NCBI GenBank assembly: GCA_024235995.1
Contig: JACKLI010000002.1
Span: forward strand, 1-64,000
Direction: 5' to 3'
Source of the DNA: Burkholderiaceae bacterium
GTDB lineage: Bacteria > Pseudomonadota > Gammaproteobacteria > Burkholderiales > Burkholderiaceae_C
DNA: 64,000 nucleotides
The notes beneath the pieces were generated by a model. The model saw only the letters and a list, made by a program, of their open reading frames with translations, made no database searches and was not told the DNA's origin. Of the stretch, positions 28,607 through 36,196 are shown one piece after another (positions within the stretch are counted from its first letter, which is position 1; each line of letters begins with the position of its first letter). The position numbers and the translations under genes were made by a program.

Positions 28607-29494
28607 TCAGCCCGGTCGCATGGCCGTCATCAGCACCCAGCCTTCCTGCGTGTCGGCCACCTGCAGGGCGAGCCAGGGGCGATAGGTCTGCTGCAGCTCC
28701 TCGGTCTGCCGCTCCAGGATGCCGGCCAGCACCAGCGCGCCACCAGCGGCCACGTGGGCGCACAGCAGGGGCGCCAGCACCTTCAGCGGCGTGGCCAGGA
28801 TGTTGGCCAGCACCGTGTCGTACAGGCCGTGGGCTGCATCGGGCAGGCCGCTGTGGATGGGCACGCCGTTGGCCGCCGCGTTGGCCTGGGTGGACTGCAC
28901 GGCCGCTGGGTCGATGTCCACCGCGTCCACCGCGCGGGCGCCGTGCAGGGCGGCGCCGATGGCCAGGATGCCCGAGCCACAGCCGTAGTCCAGCACGCGC
29001 TGGTCCGCCGGCGGATGCGCGGCCAGCCAGCGCAGGCACATGCGCGTGGTGGGGTGGGTGCCGGTGCCGAAGGCCAGGCCGGGGTCCAGCCGGATCACGC
29101 GCGTGGCGGCGGCCGGCACCTCGTGCCAGCTCGGCACGATCCAGAATTCGGGCGTGATGGCCACCGGGTCGAACTGCGACTGCGTGAGAAGCACCCAGTC
29201 CCGCTCGGGCACCGGCGCCACCGACTGCACCTGGCTGCCGGCAAAAAAGTCCTGCGCGGCCAGCAGCGCGGCGGCTTCGCGCGCGGCGGCTTCCTGCGTG
29301 AACAGCGCCACCACGGCGGTGCGCGCCCAGCCGGGCGCCGGTGGCGGCAGGCCGGGCTCGCCGAACAGGGCCTGCTCGGCCTGGGTGTCGGCGTCGGCGT
29401 CCTCGGCGCTGACGCTGAGTGCATCCAGCGCCTCCAGCGCGTCGCTGATCGGCTCGACGGCCGATTCGGGGCAGACCAGGCGCAGTTCAAACAT
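28607..29494 (-). CDS. prmA: ribosomal protein L11 methyltransferase
   Basis: A 295-residue SAM-dependent methyltransferase that trimethylates ribosomal protein L11 at several amines. The N-terminal substrate-recognition domain is followed by the catalytic domain with LAFGTGTHPTTRMCLRWL, VLDYGCGSGILAIGA and DTVLANILATPL, the family signatures. It is the third gene after accB-accC on the strand, a conserved order in beta-proteobacteria. Confidence 0.96.
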   Translation of the reverse strand: MFELRLVCPESAVEPISDALEALDALSVSAEDADADTQAEQALFGEPGLPPPAPGWARTAVVALFTQEAAAREAAALLAAQDFFAGSQVQSVAPVPERDWVLLTQSQFDPVAITPEFWIVPSWHEVPAAATRVIRLDPGLAFGTGTHPTTRMCLRWLAAHPPADQRVLDYGCGSGILAIGAALHGARAVDAVDIDPAAVQSTQANAAANGVPIHSGLPDAAHGLYDTVLANILATPLKVLAPLLCAHVAAGGALVLAGILERQTEELQQTYRPWLALQVADTQEGWVLMTAMRPG

Positions 29495-29499
29495 CTCGG

Positions 29500-29571
29500 A
29501 TACTATTGAAAATAGAGCTTGTTGCGCTTGATGGACGCCGGCTGCAAGCCGATTGGGCTTGAAAAACCGGG
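29500..29571 (+). repeat. dispersed intergenic repeat copy
   Basis: Between prmA and accC the DNA reads gatactattgaaaatagagc, ttgcgcttgatgga, ggctgcaagcc, gattgggcttgaaa. It contains every block of the family and is one of the fullest copies here. Confidence 0.8.
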
Positions 29572-29584
29572 CCTGCAGGCCTGT

Positions 29585-30934
29585 CTACTTGCCGCGCTCG
29601 GCCAGCCATTTTTCCAGGTAGTGGATGTTGGTGCCGCCTTCGCGAAAGCGCGCGTCCACCAGCAGGTTGCGGTGCAGCGGGATGTTGGTCTGGATGCCTT
29701 CGACCACGGTCTCCAGCAGCGCCGTCTGCATGCGGGCGATGGCCTGCTCGCGCGTGTCGCCATAGGCAATGATCTTGCCGATCATCGAGTCGTAGTTGGG
29801 CGGCACGAAGTAGTTGTTGTAGACGTGCGAATCGACCCGCACGCCCGGCCCGCCCGGCGGGTGCCACAGCGTGATGCGCCCGGGCGAGGGCGTGAACTTG
29901 AACGGGTCCTCGGCGTTGACGCGGCACTCGATGGCGTGGCCGCGCAACTGGATCTGCCGCTGGGTGAAGGGCAGCTTCTCGCCGGCCGCGACCATGATCT
30001 GCGTGCGCACGATGTCCACGCCGGTGATCCATTCGGTGACCGGGTGCTCCACCTGCACGCGGGTGTTCATCTCGATGAAGTAGAACTCGCCGTTTTCGTA
30101 CAGGAACTCGAAGGTGCCGGCGCCGCGGTAGCCGATCTTCTTGCAGGCAGCCACGCAGCGCTCGCCGATGCGCTCGATCTGGCGGCGCGGAATGCCGGGT
30201 GCCGGCGCTTCCTCGATCACCTTCTGGTGGCGCCGCTGCATGGAGCAGTCGCGCTCGCCCAGGTAGACCGCGTTCTTGTGCTTGTCGGCCAGGATCTGGA
30301 TTTCGATGTGGCGCGGGTTCTGGAGAAACTTCTCCATGTACACCGCCGGGTTGTTGAAGGCGGCCGCGGCCTCGGCCTTGGTGGTCTGTACCGCGCCCAG
30401 CAGCGCCGCCTCGGTGTGCACCACGCGCATGCCGCGCCCGCCGCCGCCGCCGGCGGCCTTGATGATGACCGGGTAGCCGATGGCCTTGGCGATGCGGCGC
30501 ACGGCCGCCGGGTCGTCGGGCAGCTCGCCGTCGGAGCCGGGCACGCAGGGCACGCCGGCCTTGGTCATGGCCTGCTTGGCCGACACCTTGTCGCCCATGA
30601 TGCGGATCGACTGCGGCGTGGGGCCGATGAACTGGAAGCCGCTTTGCTCCACGCGCTCGGCGAAGTCGGCGTTCTCGCTCAGAAAGCCGTAGCCGGGGTG
30701 GATGGCCTCGGCGTCGGTCACCTCGGCGGCCGAGATGATGGCCGGCATGTTGAGGTAGCTCTGCCCCGAGGGCGCCGGGCCGATGCACACGGCCTCGTCG
30801 GCCAGGCGCACGTACTTGGCGTCCTTGTCGGCCTCCGAATAGACCATCACGGCCTTGATGCCCAGCTCGCGGCAGGCGCGCTGAACGCGTAACGCGATCT
30901 CGCCCCGATTGGCGACCAGAATCTTCTTGAACAT
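29585..30934 (-). CDS. accC: acetyl-CoA carboxylase, biotin carboxylase subunit
   Basis: A 449-residue ATP-grasp enzyme that carboxylates biotin on AccB using bicarbonate and ATP, the first half of malonyl-CoA synthesis. Motifs are NRGEIALRVQRACRELG, the glycine loop KAAGGGGGRGMRVV and the catalytic EMNTRVQVEHPVTE. It lies 19 bp after accB in the usual accBC order. Length equals E. coli AccC. Confidence 0.97.
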   Translation of the reverse strand: MFKKILVANRGEIALRVQRACRELGIKAVMVYSEADKDAKYVRLADEAVCIGPAPSGQSYLNMPAIISAAEVTDAEAIHPGYGFLSENADFAERVEQSGFQFIGPTPQSIRIMGDKVSAKQAMTKAGVPCVPGSDGELPDDPAAVRRIAKAIGYPVIIKAAGGGGGRGMRVVHTEAALLGAVQTTKAEAAAAFNNPAVYMEKFLQNPRHIEIQILADKHKNAVYLGERDCSMQRRHQKVIEEAPAPGIPRRQIERIGERCVAACKKIGYRGAGTFEFLYENGEFYFIEMNTRVQVEHPVTEWITGVDIVRTQIMVAAGEKLPFTQRQIQLRGHAIECRVNAEDPFKFTPSPGRITLWHPPGGPGVRVDSHVYNNYFVPPNYDSMIGKIIAYGDTREQAIARMQTALLETVVEGIQTNIPLHRNLLVDARFREGGTNIHYLEKWLAERGK

Positions 30935-30953
30935 CCGCTGGCTCCGCGGTTCG

Positions 30954-31403
30954 TTATTCGATGACGAACAGCGGCTGCCCGTACTCGACCGCCTGGCCGT
31001 TTTCGCCCAGCACCTGGGTGATGGTGCCGGACTTCTCGGCCTCGATCTCGTTGAGGATCTTCATCGCCTCGATGATGCAGATCACGTCGCCCTCGTTGAC
31101 TTTCTGGCCCACCTCGACGAACGGGCTGCCCCCCGGGCTGGCCGAGCGGTAGAAGGTGCCGACCATGGGCGACTTGACGACGAAACCGGTGACCGCCGGT
31201 TCGGCTGGCGCCGCCGCCACGGGCGCGGCCACGGCGGCGGGCGCCGCCACCGGGACGGCCTGTACGGGCACGGCAGCCACGGCGGGAGCGGCCAGGCCGG
31301 CCTTGACGATGCGCACCTTGCCCTCGGCCTCGGTGATCTCGAGCTCGGACACGTTCGACTCGGACACCAGGTCGATCAAGGTCTTGAGTTTTCGCAGGTC
31401 CAT
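30954..31403 (-). CDS. accB: acetyl-CoA carboxylase, biotin carboxyl carrier protein
   Basis: A 149-residue carrier. The N-terminal DLRKLKTLIDLVSES segment, an Ala/Pro/Val-rich flexible linker (36-70) and the biotinyl domain (73-149) are all present. The biotin lysine is K115 in EAMKILNEI, and the thumb region is present. It leads the accB-accC-prmA run. A palindromic operator-like site lies in its promoter region. Confidence 0.97.
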   Translation of the reverse strand: MDLRKLKTLIDLVSESNVSELEITEAEGKVRIVKAGLAAPAVAAVPVQAVPVAAPAAVAAPVAAAPAEPAVTGFVVKSPMVGTFYRSASPGGSPFVEVGQKVNEGDVICIIEAMKILNEIEAEKSGTITQVLGENGQAVEYGQPLFVIE

Positions 31404-31433
31404 TTTTGAAACGCTTTCGTGGAAATTGCAGCC

Positions 31434-31461
31434 ATTTTATCGAACTTAAGGCCAAGTTCGA
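31434..31461 (-). promoter_or_regulatory. accBC promoter with palindromic operator candidate
   Basis: On the minus strand a -10-like TAAAAT (31434-31439) is directly preceded by a perfect inverted repeat TCGAACTT-N6-AAGTTCGA (31440-31461). The palindrome would cover the spacer and -35 zone. The -35 itself is poor, as expected for a regulated promoter. The regulator is not known. Confidence 0.5.
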
Positions 31462-31500
31462 CTTTTTGTTTCATGGCCCGCAGGGACGGGGCGGCGCTTT

Positions 31501-32055
31501 TCAGCGCAGCCAGGCGGCCAGATCCTCGGGCTTCAACTGGCCCAGCTTGCGGTGCTGGATGGCGCCTTGTCGATCGAATACCACGGTAAAAGGCAGTCCA
31601 CCGGCGGCATTTCCCAGCTTTTTCGTCCATTCGACGCCGGTGGGGCCGGCCATGGCAATGGGGTAGCTGACCGGGGTGCGGGCCAGGAAGCGCTGGACCA
31701 GATCGACCTGATCGATGGCCAATCCAAGCATTTGCCAGCCGTTGTCCTTGGTTTGCGTGTAGAAACGGCTTAGCAGCGGCATTTCTTCCACGCAGGGCGG
31801 GCACCAGGTGGCCCAGAAGTTGATCAGCAGCGGGCGGCCCTTCAGGTCGGCCATGGCCAGGGGAGCGCCGGCGGGCGTGCTGAAGCGGTGCTGCCACAGA
31901 TCGCTGGTGTCGGGCTCGTGCAGCGCGAAACGCCGCCAGGCCAGGGTGGCGCCGGCAATGCCGGCGGCAGCGCCCACCGCGGCGGCCAGGGCCCAGCGGC
32001 GGGTGGGGTTGCCAGCAGCGGGGGCTGCTGCGCCGGGCTGGCGTTCGGCGCTCAT
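31501..32055 (-). CDS. TlpA-family thioredoxin-like protein, membrane-anchored
   Basis: A 184-residue TlpA/ResA-like protein. An N-terminal membrane anchor (about 19-41, RRWALAAAVGAAAGIAGATLAW) places the thioredoxin domain in the periplasm. The redox site is WATWCPPC within INFWATWCPPCVEEMP. The usual cis-Pro segment is GGLPFTVVFD. It could reduce apocytochrome c or other periplasmic disulfides. It overlaps the NTase-like gene by 4 bp and precedes accB by about 97 bp. Confidence 0.92.
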   Translation of the reverse strand: MSAERQPGAAAPAAGNPTRRWALAAAVGAAAGIAGATLAWRRFALHEPDTSDLWQHRFSTPAGAPLAMADLKGRPLLINFWATWCPPCVEEMPLLSRFYTQTKDNGWQMLGLAIDQVDLVQRFLARTPVSYPIAMAGPTGVEWTKKLGNAAGGLPFTVVFDRQGAIQHRKLGQLKPEDLAAWLR

Positions 32056-32648
32056 GCACAGGCCTCGTCGTTCAGCCGCGCGGCCAGCGCCGCGGCATCG
32101 CCCTGGCGGGGGCGGCCGTCGGCGCCCGGCCTGAGCGCGCCGCGCAGGGCGTCGTAGTCCTGGATCGTCAGATGGATGCCGATGGGCTCGCCCAGCTCGG
32201 GGCAGGGCGCCGAAAAGCTGAGCACGTCCGCCGCCGGGCCGGGCCTGCCGGCCGCGGGGCGCACGTCGTAGCGCACGCCGCGGTCGATCAGCGCGATCTC
32301 GGCCGACTTGGGGTCGTTGCAGTACAGCTGCAGATGAATGTCGCTGCGGCGCGTGGCGGTGCCGTTCCACACGGCGCCCTGGATGTGCGGGCGAAAGGCG
32401 GCCAGGCGCTGCATCCAGGCCAGGGCCAGCTGCCGCAAGGCCTGCAGCTCGCCGGGCTGGGTGTCGGCGTGGAACAGGTCGATGTAAGCGCGCACTTCGG
32501 TTTCGATCGCGTCGTTGTCGGGCAGGGCCGTGCGCGCCGGCGCGCCCAACTGCTTGTGCGCGCGCCGTTTGGCGCTGCCGTAGTCCAGGCCTTCTTCCAC
32601 CACCAGCCGCGCGGCGGTGGCGGCCAGTTCTTGCCTCAGGGTTTCCAT
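32052..32648 (-). CDS. uncharacterised protein, possibly degenerate nucleotidyltransferase fold
   Basis: A 198-residue cytosolic protein I recognise only as a conserved Burkholderiales protein. The N-terminal METLRQELAATAARLVVEEGLDYGSAKRRAHKQLG is helical. A central GAVWNGTATRRSDIHLQLY resembles the polymerase-beta-like nucleotidyltransferase motif (hG..GT..S-D-h-D-h), but the second acidic residue is His, so catalysis by that fold is doubtful. An in-frame ATG at 32657 is an alternative start. It is coupled to the TlpA gene by a 4-bp overlap. Confidence 0.75.
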   Translation of the reverse strand: METLRQELAATAARLVVEEGLDYGSAKRRAHKQLGAPARTALPDNDAIETEVRAYIDLFHADTQPGELQALRQLALAWMQRLAAFRPHIQGAVWNGTATRRSDIHLQLYCNDPKSAEIALIDRGVRYDVRPAAGRPGPAADVLSFSAPCPELGEPIGIHLTIQDYDALRGALRPGADGRPRQGDAAALAARLNDEACA

Positions 32649-32669
32649 GGGGCGCATTGTGCCCGCTCA

Positions 32670-32828
32670 GAGGGTGAGAGGAAATCGACCGTGCCCGAAA
32701 GGCGCGTCAGAATGCTGTCCATCAAGGCGCAAAACGCAGTCATGGCTGGGGCCATGGCGAGTATTTGCAACGACGATGGGCGGCGTTTTGGCGTGCAAGG
32801 CGGGCATGGGGGATTGCCTCTCACCCTC
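32670..32828. repeat. imperfect long inverted repeat (MITE-like) in intergenic DNA
   Basis: GAGGGTGAGAGG at 32670-32681 and its exact complement CCTCTCACCCTC at 32817-32828 bound a 159-bp segment. Similarity extends inward (nAATCnnCCnTGCCCG on both arms). The inside holds further inverted elements (gcgcaaaacgc / gcgttttggcg and gccatggc). It has no ORF of note. It fills most of the 234-bp gap between divergent genes, so it may be a miniature mobile element or structured RNA. Confidence 0.5.
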
Positions 32829-32882
32829 TCACGTCGGCTGCCGGCGTAAAGTCGATTCAAGGCAACACGCCAAGGAGGCACG

Positions 32883-34517
32883 ATGCAAAGCACGATGATG
32901 AACGCGCCGCTGTCGCTCAACCACCTGCTGGAGCGGGCGGGGCGGCTGTTTGCCGGCAACGAGATCGTCTCGCGCCGGCCCGACAAGTCGCTGGTGCGCC
33001 ACAGCTACGGCGCGTTTTACCGTCGCACGCGGGCGCTGGCGTCGGCGCTGCAAGGGCTGGGGCTGCGCAAGGGCGATCGCGTGGCCACGCTGTGCTGGAA
33101 CCACCATGCGCACCTGGAGTGCTACTTCGGCATTCCGGCCGCGGGCGGGGTGATGCACACGCTGAACCTGCGCCTGGCGCCGGAGGAGATCGGCTGGATC
33201 GCCGGCGACGCGCAGGACCGCTTCCTGGTGATCGACGACGTGCTGCTGCCGCTGTACGAGCAGTTCAAGCACCGCCATGCGTTCGAGCAGGTCATCGTGT
33301 TTCCCTTTTCGGGCGGCCAGCCGGCGCCCGAGGGCCTGCTGGACTACGAGGCGCTGCTGGCCGGCGCCGACCCGGACGGCCTGGCCTACACCCCGCACGA
33401 CGAGAACGACCCGGTGGCCATGTGTTACACCAGCGGCACCACCGGCCGGCCCAAGGGGGTGGTGTATTCGCACCGCTCCACCGTGCTGCATTCGCTGGTG
33501 GGCAGCCTGCCGGACTTTTGCGGCGTGCACGGCAGCGACGTGGTGCTGCCCGTCACGCCCATGTTCCACGCCAACAGCTGGGGCATGCCCTACATGGCGG
33601 TCATGATGGGCGCCAAGCTGGTGTTTCCGGGCCCGCACATGCACCCCGACGACCTGCTCGACCTGATGACCGCCGAGCCGCCCACGCTGGCGCTGGGCGT
33701 GCCCACCATCTGGATGACGCTGATCCAGACCTACGACGCCTCGCTCAAGCCCGGCTCGGCCAACGCCGGCCGCTGGAAGCTGCCCACCGGCCTGCGCTCG
33801 CTGGTCGGCGGCGCGGCCGTGCCCGAGGCGCTGATCCGCGCCTTCGACGCCCACGGCATCTGGATCATGCAGGGCTGGGGCATGACCGAGACCAGCCCGG
33901 TGGCCACCGTCAGCTACCCGCGCGCCGAGCTGCAGGGCGCCTCGGCCGACGAGAAATACCGGCGTGCGGCCATGGCCGGCGTGCCCGTGCCGCTGGTGGA
34001 GCTGCGCGCGCGCGGCGACGACGGCCGCGACCAGCCCTGGGACGGCCACAGCGTGGGCGAGATCCAGGTGCGCGGGCCCTTCATCACGGGCAGCTACCAC
34101 CAGGTCGGATCGCCCGCCGACAAGTTCACCGACGACGGCTGGCTGCGCACCGGCGACGTGGCCAGCGTGGACGCGCTGGGCTTCGTCAAGATCAGCGACC
34201 GCACCAAGGACCTGATCAAGTCGGGCGGCGAGTGGATCAGTTCGGTCGACCTGGAGAACGCGCTGATGGCCCACCCGGCCGTGGCCGAGGCGGCCGTCGT
34301 CGCCATCCCCGACGCGAAGTGGGGCGAGCGCCCGCTGGCCTGCGTGGTGCTCAAGCCGGGCGAGCAGGCGACGCCCGAGGCGCTGGACGCCCTGCTGCTG
34401 GCCAAGTCCTTCGCCAGGTGGCAGCTGCCCGAGCGCTACGAATTCATCGACGCCGTGCCGCGCACCTCGACCGGCAAGTTCTGGAAGCTCAAGCTGCGCG
34501 AAAGATTTCCGAACTGA
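32883..34517 (+). CDS. fatty-acyl/3-methylthiopropionyl-CoA ligase (AMP-forming)
   Basis: A 544-residue ANL-superfamily ligase. It has the P-loop YTSGTTGRPKGVVYSHRS, the A5 motif GWGMTETSPVATV, GWLRTGDVA and the C-terminal catalytic-lysine region (TSTGKFWKLKLRERF). It activates a carboxylic acid to acyl-AMP and then acyl-CoA. The subgroup resembles DmdB-type 3-(methylthio)propionyl-CoA ligases and medium-chain acyl-CoA ligases, which cannot be separated by eye. No dmd genes lie nearby, so a general fatty-acid role is as likely. Confidence 0.9.
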   Translation: MQSTMMNAPLSLNHLLERAGRLFAGNEIVSRRPDKSLVRHSYGAFYRRTRALASALQGLGLRKGDRVATLCWNHHAHLECYFGIPAAGGVMHTLNLRLAPEEIGWIAGDAQDRFLVIDDVLLPLYEQFKHRHAFEQVIVFPFSGGQPAPEGLLDYEALLAGADPDGLAYTPHDENDPVAMCYTSGTTGRPKGVVYSHRSTVLHSLVGSLPDFCGVHGSDVVLPVTPMFHANSWGMPYMAVMMGAKLVFPGPHMHPDDLLDLMTAEPPTLALGVPTIWMTLIQTYDASLKPGSANAGRWKLPTGLRSLVGGAAVPEALIRAFDAHGIWIMQGWGMTETSPVATVSYPRAELQGASADEKYRRAAMAGVPVPLVELRARGDDGRDQPWDGHSVGEIQVRGPFITGSYHQVGSPADKFTDDGWLRTGDVASVDALGFVKISDRTKDLIKSGGEWISSVDLENALMAHPAVAEAAVVAIPDAKWGERPLACVVLKPGEQATPEALDALLLAKSFARWQLPERYEFIDAVPRTSTGKFWKLKLRERFPN

Positions 34518-34532
34518 GCCGCGCGGTGCTTT

Positions 34533-34601
34533 CAGATACTATGAAATCGATAGCTTAATCGGATTGATTCAAGCGGGCCAGAGGCTGATTTGGCTTGAAA
34601 T
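34533..34601 (+). repeat. dispersed intergenic repeat copy
   Basis: Between the acyl-CoA ligase gene and the convergent lysA the DNA reads agatactatgaaatcgatag, then ttgattcaagcgggccagagg, tgatttggcttgaaa. It is a diverged member of the repeat family, in the same block order. Confidence 0.65.
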
Positions 34602-34618
34602 CAGGCCCAAGCCGGACG

Positions 34619-35917
34619 TCAAACGGTTTCGCCCCGCCACAAATCCTGCACCGCCTCGCGCCGGCGCACCACGCGCGCCTGCGCGCCATCGACCAGCACC
34701 TCGGCCGCGCGCGGGCGGGTGTTGTAGTTGCTGGCCATGCTCATGCAATAGGCGCCGGCCGACAGCACGGCCAGGTGCTCGCCGGGCTGCACCGCCAGGG
34801 GCCGGTCGCGGCCCAGCCAGTCGCCGCTTTCGCACACCGGGCCCACCACGTCGTAGACGGTCGCGGCCGCGCCGGGCGCTGCCTGGCGCAGCGGCACGAT
34901 GCGGTGAAAGGCCTCGTACAGCGCCGGGCGCGGCAGGTCGTTCATGGCGGCGTCGACGATGCAGAAATTCTTGTGCTCGCTGGGCTTGAGGTACAGCACC
35001 TCGGTCAGGCACAGGCCGGCATTGCCCACCAGCGAGCGGCCGGGCTCGATCATCAGCGCCCGGCCGCCATAGCCGCGCGCGTCCAGGCGCGCCAGCAGGG
35101 CGGCCCACAGCGTGTCGGCGGCGGGGGGCGTGTCGCCCGCGTAGTCGATGCCCAGGCCGCCGCCCAGGTCGATGTGGTGGATGCGGATGCCGTCGGACTC
35201 GATGGCGTCCACCAGGTCCAGCACGCGGTCGAGCGCCTCCACGTAGGGCGCGACCTCGGTGATCTGCGAGCCGATGTGGCAGTCGATGCCCGCCACCTGC
35301 AGCCCCGGCAGGCGGGCGGCGTGCCGGTAGGCGGCCAGCGCCTGCTCGTGCGCGATGCCGAACTTGTTGCCCTTCAGGCCGGTGGAGATGTAGGGATGCG
35401 TGCGGGCGTCCACGTTCGGGTTGACGCGGATGCTGACGGGCGCGCGCCGGCCACAGGCCCGGGCCACCTCGTCGATGACGTCCAGCTCGGCCAGGCTCTC
35501 GACGTTGAAGCAGCGGATGCCCGCCTCGAGCGCGCGGCGGATCTCGGCGCGCGTCTTGCCGATGCCCGAGAACACGATCTTGCCGGCCGCGCCGCCGGCG
35601 GCCAGCACGCGCTCCAGCTCGCCGCCCGAGACAATGTCGAAGCCGCAGCCGGCGTCGGCAAAGACCTTCAGCACGGCCAGCGTCGAGTTGGCCTTCATGG
35701 CGTAGCAGATCAGCGCCTCGCGTCCTGCCAGGCCGCGCTGGTAGGCGGCCAGCGCGCCCAGCATGGCGGCCTTGGAATACACGAACAGCGGCGTGCCGTG
35801 GCGCTGCGCCAGCTCGGCCAGCGCCACGTCCTCCAGCATCAACTGGCCGTCGCGGTACGCGACGAAGGGGGTGCCGGGCAGGGGAGCGTCGGCGTGCGCG
35901 GGTGCGGACGGTGTCAT
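34619..35917 (-). CDS. lysA: diaminopimelate decarboxylase
   Basis: A 432-residue PLP enzyme of the alanine-racemase/ODC fold that makes L-lysine from meso-diaminopimelate, the last step of the pathway. The PLP lysine is in ICYAMKANSTLAVLK. Other signatures are GFDIVSGGELERVLAAG, HIDLGGGLGIDY, EPGRSLVGNAG and the active-site CESGDWLGRDR. It overlaps lptM by 4 bp. Confidence 0.97.
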   Translation of the reverse strand: MTPSAPAHADAPLPGTPFVAYRDGQLMLEDVALAELAQRHGTPLFVYSKAAMLGALAAYQRGLAGREALICYAMKANSTLAVLKVFADAGCGFDIVSGGELERVLAAGGAAGKIVFSGIGKTRAEIRRALEAGIRCFNVESLAELDVIDEVARACGRRAPVSIRVNPNVDARTHPYISTGLKGNKFGIAHEQALAAYRHAARLPGLQVAGIDCHIGSQITEVAPYVEALDRVLDLVDAIESDGIRIHHIDLGGGLGIDYAGDTPPAADTLWAALLARLDARGYGGRALMIEPGRSLVGNAGLCLTEVLYLKPSEHKNFCIVDAAMNDLPRPALYEAFHRIVPLRQAAPGAAATVYDVVGPVCESGDWLGRDRPLAVQPGEHLAVLSAGAYCMSMASNYNTRPRAAEVLVDGAQARVVRRREAVQDLWRGETV

Positions 35918-36153
35918 TGGATCTCGGGCAGGTTGGGCAGGGGTGGTGGCGGTACCGCGGCGGGCGCCCGGCTGGCGGGCGCCGTGGGCGCGGCGGCCGC
36001 GCCGCCGAACACGGTTTGCGGCAGCGTGGCGCGCTGCGCCGCGGCCGGGGTGCTGGGAATGAAGAGCGGCCCCTTCTGGCCGCAGGCGCTCAGCGCCGCG
36101 GCGGCCAGGATGGCCAAGGCGATGCGGGCAAGCGGTGGGGGCAGAAGCGGCAT
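35914..36153 (-). CDS. lptM: LPS translocon maturation chaperone LptM (YifL-like) lipoprotein
   Basis: A 79-residue lipoprotein. The signal peptide ends with the lipobox LSAC, directly followed by GQKGPLFIP, the hallmark of the LptM/YifL family. The rest is Ala/Pro-rich. In E. coli LptM helps oxidative maturation of LptD; the lysA neighbour is conserved in proteobacteria. Confidence 0.9.
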   Translation of the reverse strand: MPLLPPPLARIALAILAAAALSACGQKGPLFIPSTPAAAQRATLPQTVFGGAAAAPTAPASRAPAAVPPPPLPNLPEIQ

Positions 36154-36196
36154 GGCGCGGATTCTAGTGACGCGCCGGCGTGCGCCCGCCGCCTTG

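Noticed and set aside
31376..32059. Alternative minus-strand frame over the TlpA gene
   Set aside because: The TlpA frame contains the WCPPC redox motif and membrane anchor; the alternative contains neither.
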